Shown here: piece by piece, positions 38,037-46,969 of the stretch | Numbering within the stretch: the stretch's first letter is position 1 | How the letters are laid out: every line of letters begins with the position of its first letter | From: Shimia sp. R10_1 | GTDB taxonomy: Bacteria > Pseudomonadota > Alphaproteobacteria > Rhodobacterales > Rhodobacteraceae | Assembly: GCF_017744095.1 (NCBI RefSeq) | Contig: NZ_JAGHQX010000004.1 | Span: 296,309 to 360,308, forward strand | Direction: 5' to 3' | DNA length: 64,000 nt | The notes under the pieces: model-generated | What the model saw: only the letters and a program-made list of their open reading frames with translations | Told to the model about the DNA's origin: nothing | Databases searched by the model: none | Translations under genes and position numbers: made by a program

Positions 38037-38167
38037 GGATTGGGAAATGTTCAGGAAAAAGTTGACCCACAGCCTGTTCTGAGCCCCACTATGGGGGGAG
38101 GAATCGTTTCGGCGATTTTGGCTTGCTCAAATACAACATTAGGGCGAGTTCTAGGGAGGAAAGAAAA

Positions 38168-40138
38168 TTGGCACAGTCGTCACAGGCGACCGGTGGACTT
38201 GCGTCCATCCCGGCGCTGTTGCAGCGGAACGCCACCCAATTTGCGGACAAAGACGCTTATCGGGAAAAAGAGTTTGGGATCTGGCAGACCTGGACTTGGG
38301 CAGAGACAGCAAATGAAATCGAAGCGCTCGCGCTTGGCCTGATCAATTTGGGCGTGTCTGAGGGCGATTTTGTCGCCATCATCGGGCGCAACCGCCCTTA
38401 TTTTTACTGGTCCATGGTTGCCGCGCAATGCGTTGGTGCGGTGCCCGTGCCTGTTTATCAGGACAGCGCGGCGGATGAGATGGAATACATCCTCGGCCAC
38501 TGCGGCGCGAAATACGCCATCGTCGAAGACCAGGAACAGGTCGACAAGATCATCGACATTCAGGACAGCCTGCATCAGTTCGAACATATGATCTACATCG
38601 ACCCCCGAGGGCTGCGGAAATATGATCACCATCAGCTGCATGAATTCAGCCATATTCAGGCACAGGGGCGCGCGGCGCGGGATGAATGGATCACGGATCT
38701 TGAGGCGCGTCGTGGCAAGCTGACTTATGACAGCACCTGTGTGATGCTCTACACCTCAGGCACCACCGGCAAACCCAAAGGCGTGGTTCTTTCCAATCGC
38801 AACGTGATCGAAAGCGCAAAAAACTCTGCCGAGTTTGACGGTCTGACCGCCGGCGAAGAGATCCTAGCCTACCTGCCTATGGCCTGGGTCGGTGATTTCA
38901 TCTTCTCGGTGGGGCAGGCTTATTGGACAGGTTTCTGCGTGAACTGCCCTGAGTCCGCGGACACCATGATGACCGACCTGCGTGAAATCGGGCCGACCTA
39001 CTATTTTGCCCCACCACGCGTGTTTGAGACCCAGCTCACCAATGTGATGATCCGCATGGAAGACGCCGGCAATCTCAAGCGCCGGATGTTCCACAGATTT
39101 ATGGAACACGCCAAAAAAGTGGGGGGCGACATTCTGGACGGCAATCCGGTTTCCTTCATGGACCGTCTGAAATACCGCCTTGGCGATATGCTGGTCTATG
39201 GCCCGCTGAAGGATACGCTTGGCTTTGGCCGCGTGCGCGTCGGCTACACCGCAGGTGAAGCGATTGGGCCTGAGATTTTTGAGTTCTATCGCTCCCTCGG
39301 CATCAACCTCAAACAGCTCTACGGCCAGACCGAAGCAACGGTGTTTATCACCGCACAGCCGGATGGTCAGGTGCGCGCCGATACGGTGGGTGTGCCTGCA
39401 CCGGACGTGGAAATCAAAATCGACGACAACGGCGAGATTCACTATCGCAGCCCTGGTGTGTTTGTGGAGTATTTCAACAACCCGGAAAGCACCGCCTCGA
39501 CCAAAGACGCCGAAGGCTGGGTCGCCACCGGCGACGCGGGGTTCTTTGAAAAAGACAGCGGCCATCTGCGCATCATCGACCGCGCCAAAGACGTGGGCAA
39601 AATGGCCGATGGGGCCATGTTCGCGCCGAAATATGTCGAGAACAAACTGAAGTTCTATCCCGACATTCTGGAGGCCGTACTCTTTGGCAACGGCAAGGAC
39701 CGCTGCGTGGCCTTCATCAACATCGACCTGACGGCGGTGGGCAACTGGGCAGAGCGCAACAACATCCCCTATGCCTCCTATCAGGAGCTGGCGGGCCACC
39801 CGAAGGTGCTTGAGACCATTCAGGGCCACGTGGAAACTGTCAACAAATCTGTGGCCGATGACCCAATGCTGGCGGGCTGTCAGATCCACCGCTTCCTTGT
39901 GCTGCATAAGGAGCTGGATGCTGATGACGGCGAAATGACCCGCACCCGCAAAGTGCGCCGTGTGATTGTGGCGGACAAATACAGCGATCTGGTGGAGGCG
40001 CTCTATGGCGGCGCCAGCTCGGTCTCCACAGAAACCGAAGTGACCTATGAGGACGGCCGCAAAGGCAGCATCCGCGCCACGCTTGAATTGCGCGACGCCG
40101 CAGTGGTGCCCGTAGCCAGCAAGGTGGCAGCAGAATGA
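38168..40138 (+). CDS. AMP-forming acyl-CoA ligase, cluster 2
   Basis: The 656-residue enzyme has YTSGTTGKPKGVVLSNRN near residue 193, YGQTEATVFITAQ, the GWVATGDAGFFEKDSGHLRIIDRAKDVGKMADGAMFAPKYVENKLKF hinge (shorter and different from cluster 1), and ends in a region rich in acidic and Val residues. The TTG at 38168, 8 bases after GGGAGGAAAG, is the best start; a TTG 45 bases upstream is possible. It is the first gene of the second import operon and its stop overlaps livG by 4 bases. It is related to, but clearly distinct from, the cluster 1 ligase. Confidence 0.9.
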   Translation: MAQSSQATGGLASIPALLQRNATQFADKDAYREKEFGIWQTWTWAETANEIEALALGLINLGVSEGDFVAIIGRNRPYFYWSMVAAQCVGAVPVPVYQDSAADEMEYILGHCGAKYAIVEDQEQVDKIIDIQDSLHQFEHMIYIDPRGLRKYDHHQLHEFSHIQAQGRAARDEWITDLEARRGKLTYDSTCVMLYTSGTTGKPKGVVLSNRNVIESAKNSAEFDGLTAGEEILAYLPMAWVGDFIFSVGQAYWTGFCVNCPESADTMMTDLREIGPTYYFAPPRVFETQLTNVMIRMEDAGNLKRRMFHRFMEHAKKVGGDILDGNPVSFMDRLKYRLGDMLVYGPLKDTLGFGRVRVGYTAGEAIGPEIFEFYRSLGINLKQLYGQTEATVFITAQPDGQVRADTVGVPAPDVEIKIDDNGEIHYRSPGVFVEYFNNPESTASTKDAEGWVATGDAGFFEKDSGHLRIIDRAKDVGKMADGAMFAPKYVENKLKFYPDILEAVLFGNGKDRCVAFINIDLTAVGNWAERNNIPYASYQELAGHPKVLETIQGHVETVNKSVADDPMLAGCQIHRFLVLHKELDADDGEMTRTRKVRRVIVADKYSDLVEALYGGASSVSTETEVTYEDGRKGSIRATLELRDAAVVPVASKVAAE

Positions 40139-40956
40139 ACGATATGAGCAACGACAGTTTCGTCACCGACGATGGCCGCACCATTGGCGGTGTGGTGATG
40201 GAAATGAAAAACATCACGCTGCGCTTTGGCGGGGTGAAGGCGATCACCGACATCAGCTTTGACATCCGCGAAGGCGAGATCCGCGCGATCATCGGCCCGA
40301 ACGGGGCAGGCAAATCCTCAATGCTGAACGTGATTTCCGGCTTCTACGTGCCGCAGGAAGGCGAAGTCTGGTACAAAGGTGCCAAGCGTCCGCCGATGAA
40401 ACCTTATCAGGTGGCGCAACAGGGCATTGCCCGTACGTTTCAGAACATCGCGCTGTTTGAAGGCATGTCTGTGCTTGATAACGTGATGACCGGCCGTCTG
40501 CGCCAGATGAACGCCAATCTGATCCAACAGGCGCTCTGGAAAGGCAAAGCCGAGAAAGAAGAAGTGGAAAACCGCGCCTTTGTGGAGCGGATCATCGACT
40601 TCCTCGAAATCCAGCACATCCGCAAAACACCGGTGGGCCGTCTGCCTTATGGCCTGAAGAAACGGGTCGAGCTTGCGCGCGCACTGGCGGCGGAACCTTC
40701 CATCCTGCTTCTGGATGAGCCCATGGCCGGGATGAACGTTGAGGAGAAAGAGGACATGTCCCGCTTTATCCTTGATATGAATGATGAATTTGGCACCACA
40801 ATCGCGCTGATCGAGCACGATATGGGCGTGGTCATGGACCTGTCCGATCGCGTGGTGGTGATGGATTACGGCAAAAAGATCGGCGATGGCACACCAGATG
40901 AGGTGCGCAACAACCAGGATGTGATCGACGCCTATCTGGGGGTGGCTCATGACTAA
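40135..40956 (+). CDS. livG: ABC transporter ATP-binding protein (LivG), importer 2
   Basis: The 273-residue ATPase has Walker A GPNGAGKSS near residue 53, ARTFQNIALFEGMSVLDNVMTGRL, LPYGLKKRVELARALAAEPSILLLDEPMAGMNVEEKED, and IEHDMGVVMDLSDRVVVMDYGK. The N-terminus is some 15 residues longer than in LivG of importer 1 (SNDSFVTDDGRTIGG); the ATG at 40144 is an alternative. It is coupled to the ligase gene by a 4-base overlap. Confidence 0.93.
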   Translation: MNDMSNDSFVTDDGRTIGGVVMEMKNITLRFGGVKAITDISFDIREGEIRAIIGPNGAGKSSMLNVISGFYVPQEGEVWYKGAKRPPMKPYQVAQQGIARTFQNIALFEGMSVLDNVMTGRLRQMNANLIQQALWKGKAEKEEVENRAFVERIIDFLEIQHIRKTPVGRLPYGLKKRVELARALAAEPSILLLDEPMAGMNVEEKEDMSRFILDMNDEFGTTIALIEHDMGVVMDLSDRVVVMDYGKKIGDGTPDEVRNNQDVIDAYLGVAHD

Positions 40957-40997
40957 GCAAATCCCTGACTTTAAAGTAAAATTCGGAGGCGTTTGTG

Positions 40998-41999
40998 ATG
41001 CCTGAAAGTCTTCTCTACGGCACTGAGGTTGTGCTTAACGGCCTGATGGCAGGGGTGCTTTATGCCCTCGTCGCGCTGGGCTTCGTTCTGATCTACAAAG
41101 CCTCCGGTATCTTCAACTACGCCCAGGGTGTGATGGCGCTGTTTTCTGCGGCGACACTGGTGGGGATTATGAAAGGGCAGGTGCCTTTTGCCCATCTAAT
41201 CAACGCAGCACTCGGCACGGAAATCCACCATTTCGGCTGGCACGTTCCTGCAGTGCTGGCGATCCTTTTGACTATGGGTGTTATGGTGCTCCTCGCCTGG
41301 GCGGTGCAGAAATTTGTGTTCCGCCATCTGGTCAATCAGGAACCGATCATCCTGTTCATGGCCACCATCGGTCTCGCCTACTTCCTCGAAGGCTTTGGCG
41401 ACCTGATGTGGGGCTCTGACATCAAGACACTGGATGTGGGCCTGCCCCAGGGCGGTAGTTTCTGGATCGAAGAAAACACCCAGTGGCTCGGCATGGGCAA
41501 TGAAAACTTCTATGGCTTCTTCCTCGATCAATTGGATCTGGTCGCCACGGTGATCGCCGCTATCCTCGTGGTCGCATTGGTGCTGTTTTCACAATACACC
41601 AAGCAGGGCCGCGCCATGCGCGCTGTCGCAGATGATCACCAGGCCGCGTTGTCTGTGGGCATCTCGCTCAATTTCATCTGGGTCATGGTCTGGTCCGTTG
41701 CAGGCTTTGTGGCGCTGGTCGCCGGCATCATGTGGGGTGCCAAATCCGGTGTGCAGTTCTCGCTCTCGCTGATCGCGCTGAAAGCACTGCCGGTGCTGAT
41801 GCTGGGCGGCTTCACGTCGATCCCGGGCGCCATTGTTGGCGGGTTAATCATCGGTGTTGGCGAAAAGCTGTTTGAATTCACTGTCGGCCCGCTGGTGGGT
41901 GGCGCGACCGAAAACTGGTTCGCCTATGTGCTGGCACTCGTCTTCCTCGTCTTCCGGCCTCAGGGCCTCTTCGGCGAGAAGATTATCGAGAGGGTCTAA
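40998..41999 (+). CDS. livH: ABC transporter permease (LivH), importer 2
   Basis: The 333-residue permease has the LivH start TEVVLNGLMAGVLYALVALGFVLIYKASGIFNYAQGVMALFSAATLVG and end ALKALPVLMLGGFTSIPGAIVGGLIIGVGEKLFEFTVGPLVGG. It is about 40 residues longer than LivH of importer 1, mainly in a loop at residues 145-170 (GSDIKTLDVGLPQGGSFWIEENTQWLG). GGAGG stands 8 bases before the ATG; a GTG just upstream is an alternative. The 85-residue membrane protein gene follows. Confidence 0.9.
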   Translation: MPESLLYGTEVVLNGLMAGVLYALVALGFVLIYKASGIFNYAQGVMALFSAATLVGIMKGQVPFAHLINAALGTEIHHFGWHVPAVLAILLTMGVMVLLAWAVQKFVFRHLVNQEPIILFMATIGLAYFLEGFGDLMWGSDIKTLDVGLPQGGSFWIEENTQWLGMGNENFYGFFLDQLDLVATVIAAILVVALVLFSQYTKQGRAMRAVADDHQAALSVGISLNFIWVMVWSVAGFVALVAGIMWGAKSGVQFSLSLIALKALPVLMLGGFTSIPGAIVGGLIIGVGEKLFEFTVGPLVGGATENWFAYVLALVFLVFRPQGLFGEKIIERV

Positions 42000-42019
42000 A
42001 ACGAAAGGTCTCACAGGAT

Positions 42020-42277
42020 ATGCCAAAGTTACTAGCCATCCTGAACGTTATCGCCTGGTCCGGCTTCTGGGCCTTCGGCTACCTCGCCATCTCGGCGGAC
42101 CCAGCTGACACAGGGCAAATGACCATCGCCGCGATCCTCGCGGCAACAGGAGGAGCACTGGGACTTTGGTGTTACTTCAAGCTTGTGCGCCACTCAGAGG
42201 CGACAGGCTATGCGAAAAAAGGGCTCCGGGCGGACCGGTCCCATCTTGAAAGAGAATATAACGAGGAGAACAGCTGA
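42020..42277 (+). CDS. Small two-helix membrane protein encoded inside the importer 2 operon
   Basis: The 85-residue product has two hydrophobic helices (about residues 4-25 and 34-56), separated by a short acidic loop (SADPADTGQ), and a charged C-terminal tail (KKGLRADRSHLEREYNEENS). I do not recognise a family. Its stop codon overlaps the livM start by one base (TGATG), and it starts 20 bases after livH, so it is translated with the transporter. Its place between the two permease genes suggests a small subunit or assembly factor, by inference only. The frame, its spacing and the tight overlap argue that it is a real gene. Confidence 0.65.
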   Translation: MPKLLAILNVIAWSGFWAFGYLAISADPADTGQMTIAAILAATGGALGLWCYFKLVRHSEATGYAKKGLRADRSHLEREYNEENS

Positions 42278-43353
42278 TGTTCTATCGTGAAGCGGGCGAC
42301 TTCAAAACGAACTACGCCGACGACAACCAAACCTTCCCGATCAGATTTGATCGCTATCGGTATTATGCGGTGATGCTCTTTGCCTTTGGTGCAGTGCCGT
42401 TTCTGATCAACGACTATTGGGTCAACGCGATCTTCCTGCCGTTCCTGATCTATGCGATCGCGGCGATTGGTCTGAACATCCTTGTGGGCTACTGCGGGCA
42501 GGTCAGCCTAGGCACCGGGGGCTTCATGGCTGTGGGGGCCTACGCCTGCTACAAACTCATGACCGCCTTCCCGGAGATCAGCATCTTTATCCACGTGCTG
42601 CTGGCAGGGGGCGTGACTGCGCTGGTGGGGGTGCTCTTTGGTCTGCCTTCGCTGCGCATCAAAGGGTTTTATCTCGCGGTGGCCACACTGGCGGCGCAGT
42701 TCTTTCTGGTCTGGCTCTTCAACCGGGTGCCGTGGTTTTACAACTACTCCGCCTCCGGTCAGATCTCCGCACCAGAACGCACCGTGTTTGGCATCGCTGT
42801 AACGGGCCCAAACACCACTGCTTGGGCGCCATACCTCTTCTGCCTTGTGATCCTCACGCTGCTCGCCCTCGTGGCGCGTAACCTGACCCGTGGCATGCAG
42901 GGGCGCAAATGGATGGCGATCCGCGACATGGACATTGCCGCTGAAATCATCGGTGTGAACCCGCTGAAAGCCAAGCTCTCTGCTTTTGCTGTCAGCTCTT
43001 TCTTCATCGGTGTTGCTGGCGCGCTGTTCTTCTCGGTCTATCTGGGCGCGGTGGAAGTGGGCGAAGCCTTTGGCATCAACCAGTCGTTCCTTGTGCTCTT
43101 CATGATCATCATCGGCGGTCTGGGCTCGATCTTTGGCTCCTTTGCTGGCGCGGCCTTCTTGGTTCTGATGCCGGTCCTGCTGAAAAACGTGCTGGTGGGG
43201 GGGCTTGGCTGGCCAACCGACATCGCCGCACACCTCGAATTCCTGATCGTGGGGGCGTTGATCATCGTCTTCCTGATCGCAGAACCTCATGGTCTTGCGC
43301 AACTCTGGCGCGTGGCCAAGGAGAAGCTGAGGTTGTGGCCCTTCCCGCATTGA
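42277..43353 (+). CDS. livM: ABC transporter permease (LivM), importer 2
   Basis: The 358-residue permease has LivM blocks: LIYAIAAIGLNILVGYCGQVSLGTGGFMAVGAYACY, FGLPSLRIKGFYLAVATLAAQFFLVWLF, IRDMDIAAEIIGVNPLKAKLSAFAVSSFFIGVAGALFF and MIIIGGLGSIFGSFAGAAFLVLMPVLL. It starts with the 1-base TGATG overlap with the small membrane protein gene. The binding-protein gene follows after 79 bases. Confidence 0.93.
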   Translation: MFYREAGDFKTNYADDNQTFPIRFDRYRYYAVMLFAFGAVPFLINDYWVNAIFLPFLIYAIAAIGLNILVGYCGQVSLGTGGFMAVGAYACYKLMTAFPEISIFIHVLLAGGVTALVGVLFGLPSLRIKGFYLAVATLAAQFFLVWLFNRVPWFYNYSASGQISAPERTVFGIAVTGPNTTAWAPYLFCLVILTLLALVARNLTRGMQGRKWMAIRDMDIAAEIIGVNPLKAKLSAFAVSSFFIGVAGALFFSVYLGAVEVGEAFGINQSFLVLFMIIIGGLGSIFGSFAGAAFLVLMPVLLKNVLVGGLGWPTDIAAHLEFLIVGALIIVFLIAEPHGLAQLWRVAKEKLRLWPFPH

Positions 43354-43432
43354 CGGCGGGGCCATGACCACCGTGCGCGGCGGGGAGGCGCTGCGCGCAC
43401 CATCGGACAAAAACCAAGGGAGGAGAAACCCG

Positions 43433-44716
43433 ATGAAATTGAAATTCGCATCCATGGCGCTCGGCGCGGTGATGGCGGCAGCCCCGGCAATGGCCGATCT
43501 GGTGTTCCCATCACTCAGCTACCGCACAGGCCCTTATGCTGCAGGTGGCATTCCGTTTGCAGATGGCTATGCAGACTACTTTACGCTGCTCAACGAACGT
43601 GACGGCGGTATTGGCGGCGTGCCTGCGCGTCTGCTGGAATGTGAAACGGGCTACAACACGCAAAAAGGCGTGGAATGCTATGAATCCACCAAAGGCGAAG
43701 GCGCGCTGGTCTATCAGCCGCTCTCCACGGGCATCACCTATCAGCTGATCCCCAAAGCAACCGCAGATGACATCCCGATCCACTCCATGGGCTATGGCCG
43801 GACCTCAGCTGCCAACGGCGAAGTGTTCAGCCACGTCTTCAACTATCCAGGCAACTACTGGAATGGTGCCTCCGGGGCGATCAACTACCTGCTGGAAGCC
43901 AACGGTGGCGACTTGTCCGGCAAAAAAATCGCGCTGGTCTACCACAACTCCGCTTACGGCAAAGAGCCGATCCGCACGCTCGAAGAGCTGCAGAAAAAGC
44001 ACGGCTATGAGCTGAGCCTGCTGCCGGTGGATCACCCCGGTCAGGAACAAAAGTCACAGTGGCTGCAAATCCGTCGTGAAAAGCCTGACTTTGTGCTGAT
44101 GTGGGGCTGGGGCGTGATGAACCAGGTTGCGGTTCAGGAAGCCGCCAACATCCGCTTCCCGATGGAAAACTTCATTGGCATCTGGTGGTCTGGCGCAGAG
44201 CATGATGTGCTGCCAGCTGGCGACAAAGCCAATGGCTACAAGGCGCTGACCTTCCACAATGTGGGCCGTGACTTCCCGATCTTTGATGACATCCAGAAAT
44301 ATGTTGTCGACACGGGCAAAGCCGCAGGCGCAGGCGATCAGATTGGCAACGTGCTTTATAACCGTGGCATGTATGCCGCCATGCTCGCAGCCGAAGCCGC
44401 CAAAACCGCGCAGGAAATTCATGGCACCGGTGAAATCACCGCAAGCCAGATGCGCGACGGCATGGAAGCCCTGCAGATCGATGAGGCCAAAATGGCGGCA
44501 CTTGGCATGCCAAACTTCGGCCCAGCCTTTGATGTCTCCTGTCAAAACCACGGTGGCCCGGGCCTCGTGGGTGTGACCCAGTGGGACGCAGCCAACAAAA
44601 CCTGGTCGCTGATCTCTGACTTTGCCGCGACAGATGGCGAGGTGATCGGCGCGCTGGTGGCAGAAGACTCCGCTGCCTACGCTGCTGAAAACAACATCGA
44701 AGCGGGCTGCAAGTAA
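43433..44716 (+). CDS. Periplasmic substrate-binding protein of ABC importer 2
   Basis: The 427-residue protein has a signal peptide (cleavage near APAMA/DLV) and the type I periplasmic binding fold. Family text includes YFTLLNERDGGIGGVPARLLECETGYNTQKGVECYES and NYWNGASGAINYLLEANGGDLSGKKIALVYHNSAYGKEPI. It is about 40 residues longer than the importer 1 binding protein and not closely similar, so the two importers probably carry different compounds. The ATG at 43433 follows GGGAGGAGAAACCCG; the earlier in-frame start at 43364 would hide the signal peptide. A strong hairpin follows the stop. Confidence 0.9.
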   Translation: MKLKFASMALGAVMAAAPAMADLVFPSLSYRTGPYAAGGIPFADGYADYFTLLNERDGGIGGVPARLLECETGYNTQKGVECYESTKGEGALVYQPLSTGITYQLIPKATADDIPIHSMGYGRTSAANGEVFSHVFNYPGNYWNGASGAINYLLEANGGDLSGKKIALVYHNSAYGKEPIRTLEELQKKHGYELSLLPVDHPGQEQKSQWLQIRREKPDFVLMWGWGVMNQVAVQEAANIRFPMENFIGIWWSGAEHDVLPAGDKANGYKALTFHNVGRDFPIFDDIQKYVVDTGKAAGAGDQIGNVLYNRGMYAAMLAAEAAKTAQEIHGTGEITASQMRDGMEALQIDEAKMAALGMPNFGPAFDVSCQNHGGPGLVGVTQWDAANKTWSLISDFAATDGEVIGALVAEDSAAYAAENNIEAGCK

Positions 44717-44733
44717 GCCGCGCAAACACATCA

Positions 44734-44761
44734 GCCCCGGCCGCCAGCGGCTGGCCGGGGC
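44734..44761 (+). repeat. GC-rich intercistronic hairpin behind the importer 2 binding-protein gene
   Basis: GCCCCGGCC and GGCCGGGGC form a perfect 9-bp stem with a 10-base loop and no T-run. It stands between the binding-protein and livF genes and could stabilise the upstream message or reduce read-through into livF. Confidence 0.6.
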
Positions 44762-44791
44762 ATCCTGATCCAGACACGAAAGACAACGCAT

Positions 44792-45610
44792 ATGCTTGAC
44801 GCTGGCCGCACCGAAGAGACCCTTTTGGAGGTCAACAACATCGAGGTGATCTACAACCACGTGATCCTTGTTTTGAAAGGCGTGAGCCTTTCGGTCCCCA
44901 AGGGCGGCATCACCGCTTTGTTGGGGGGCAATGGCGCAGGCAAAACCACCACGCTGAAAGCCATTTCAAACCTGCTGCACTCCGAGCGCGGCGAGGTCAC
45001 CAAGGGCTCGATCAACTATCGCGGCGAACCGGTGGCCGATCTTGACCCGGCCGCGCTGGTGAAAAAGGGCGTCATTCAGGTGATGGAAGGCCGCCATTGC
45101 TTTGAACACCTCACCGTCGAGGAAAACCTGCTGACCGGGGCCTACACCCGCAGCGGTGGCGAAGTCGCCGCAGATCTCGAGATGGTCTATAATTACTTCC
45201 CACGCCTCAAAGAACGCCGCAAATCGCAGGCGGGCTATACCTCCGGCGGGGAGCAGCAGATGGTTGCTATTGGCCGCGCCCTGATGAGCCGCCCGGAGTG
45301 CATCCTGCTGGATGAGCCCTCAATGGGCCTCGCACCGCAGTTGGTCGAAGAGATTTTCACCATTGTGAAAGACCTCAACGAAAAAGAAGGCGCAACCTTC
45401 CTTCTGGCAGAGCAAAACACCAACGTCGCCCTGCGCTTCGCACACTATGGCTATATTCTGGAATCCGGCCGGGTGGTGATGGATGGCCCCGCCGCCGATC
45501 TGCGCGAAAACCCGGATGTGAAAGAATTCTACCTTGGCATGTCTGAGGAAGGCCGCAAATCCTTCCGCGATGTGCGCTCCTACCGCCGTCGCAAACGCTG
45601 GCTGAGCTAA
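44792..45610 (+). CDS. livF: ABC transporter ATP-binding protein (LivF), importer 2
   Basis: The 272-residue ATPase has Walker A GGNGAGKTT near residue 50, VMEGRHCFEHLTVEENLLTGAYTR, the signature TSGGEQQMVAIGRALM (LSGGQ changed to TSGGE), Walker B ILLDEPSMGLAPQLVEEIF and LAEQNTNVALRFAHYGYILESGR. The C-terminal basic tail SYRRRKRWLS resembles the one on LivF of importer 1. It completes importer 2 although separated from its partners by the binding-protein gene and a hairpin. Confidence 0.93.
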   Translation: MLDAGRTEETLLEVNNIEVIYNHVILVLKGVSLSVPKGGITALLGGNGAGKTTTLKAISNLLHSERGEVTKGSINYRGEPVADLDPAALVKKGVIQVMEGRHCFEHLTVEENLLTGAYTRSGGEVAADLEMVYNYFPRLKERRKSQAGYTSGGEQQMVAIGRALMSRPECILLDEPSMGLAPQLVEEIFTIVKDLNEKEGATFLLAEQNTNVALRFAHYGYILESGRVVMDGPAADLRENPDVKEFYLGMSEEGRKSFRDVRSYRRRKRWLS

Positions 45611-45736
45611 CCTCAGCTTTCCCTCTCGCCCGGTCTTTGGGCATTCACTCCCCCCTCTCGCGCTGCGCCTACACCGCGCGCGTACAAGAAATCTTTGGCC
45701 GCATGACAAGCGGCAGAGCACATAAAGGATGGCACC

Positions 45737-46957
45737 ATGAGCCGCTTTTTTGATGAGTTGGAAACCCGCAGCGCCGATCAGCGCGCCGCAGACCTGAGCG
45801 TCGCCCTGCCAGCGCAGCTGGCCCGGGCCAAAGCGCTGCCGGGCTTCGCGGCCAGTCTTGCCAATGTCGATCCGGCAGCGATTTCTTCAGCTGCCGCGCT
45901 CGCAGACCTTCCCGTGTTGCGCAAATCCGAGCTTGGCGCGGCGCAGAAAGCCGCAGGCCCACTGGGTGGTTTTGCCGATCTCAGCAATCCCAATATTGCC
46001 CATGTGTTCCAATCTCCGGGTCCGATCTATGAACCCGGCGGCACCAGCCACGACTGGTTCCGCTTTGGCCGGGTGCTGCACGCGGTGGGCATTGGGGCAA
46101 ACGACATTGTGCAGAACTGCTTTTCTTATCACCTGACTCCGGCGGGCATGATGTTTGAAAGTGGCGCACGCGCTGTGGGCGCAAAGGTGCTGCCTGCAGG
46201 TGTCGGCCAGACCGAAATGCAGGTCCGCGCCGCTGTGGATATCGGCACCACCGCCTATGCCGGCACACCTGACTATCTGAAGATCATTCTCGATAAAGCC
46301 GAGGAGATGGGCGAAAAACTCCAGATCACCAAAGCCACAGTGGGCGGCGGTGCGCTCTTCCCATCGCTGCGTCAGGAATATGCGGATCGTGGCATCACCT
46401 GCCTGCAAGGCTACGGCACGGCGGATCTTGGCTCGATTGCTTATGAGTCTGACGCCATGGAAGGCATGATCATCGACGAAGGCGTGATTGTCGAAATCGT
46501 CACCCCCGGCACCGGCACCCCTGTGGCGCCGGGTGAGGTCGGTGAGGTTGTGGTGACCACGCTCAACCCTGATTACCCGCTGATCCGTTTTGCCACCGGC
46601 GATCTCTCCGCAATCCTGCCGGGCGAAAGCCCCTGTGGCCGCACCAATATGCGCATCAAAGGCTGGATGGGCCGGGCCGACCAGACCGCCAAGATCAAAG
46701 GCATGTTTGTGCGCCCTGAACAGGTCGCCGCGCTGGTCGCCAAACATGACGAGATCGCCAAAGCGCGCGTCATCGCCACGCGTGCGGGTGAGATGGATGT
46801 GATGACAGTGCAGATTGAATCCCCCGGTGGCGATGCGGCGGCTTATGGGGCCTCCGTCGTGGATGCGCTGAAGCTCAAAGGCACCGTGGAAATCGTCGCG
46901 CCGGGCAGCCTGCCCAAAGATGGCATCGTCATCGAAGACCAACGCAAATACGATTGA
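45737..46957 (+). CDS. Phenylacetate-CoA ligase-like adenylate-forming enzyme (PaaK type)
   Basis: The 406-residue protein shows the PaaK-type layout: VFQSPGPIYEPGG in place of the usual SSGTTG-like loop, AGTPDYLKII, the GYGTADLGSIAYES motif, LIRFATGDLSAILPGESPCGRTNMRIKGWMGRADQTAKIKGMFVRPEQV, and a short C-terminal ACT-like domain. PaaK enzymes make aryl-CoA from aryl acids, mostly phenylacetate; related members act on other acids, so the substrate here is open. It follows livF by 126 bases and is the last gene of the import cluster, followed by several hairpins and a terminator. Confidence 0.85.
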   Translation: MSRFFDELETRSADQRAADLSVALPAQLARAKALPGFAASLANVDPAAISSAAALADLPVLRKSELGAAQKAAGPLGGFADLSNPNIAHVFQSPGPIYEPGGTSHDWFRFGRVLHAVGIGANDIVQNCFSYHLTPAGMMFESGARAVGAKVLPAGVGQTEMQVRAAVDIGTTAYAGTPDYLKIILDKAEEMGEKLQITKATVGGGALFPSLRQEYADRGITCLQGYGTADLGSIAYESDAMEGMIIDEGVIVEIVTPGTGTPVAPGEVGEVVVTTLNPDYPLIRFATGDLSAILPGESPCGRTNMRIKGWMGRADQTAKIKGMFVRPEQVAALVAKHDEIAKARVIATRAGEMDVMTVQIESPGGDAAAYGASVVDALKLKGTVEIVAPGSLPKDGIVIEDQRKYD

Positions 46958-46969
46958 TCCAAAACCAGC

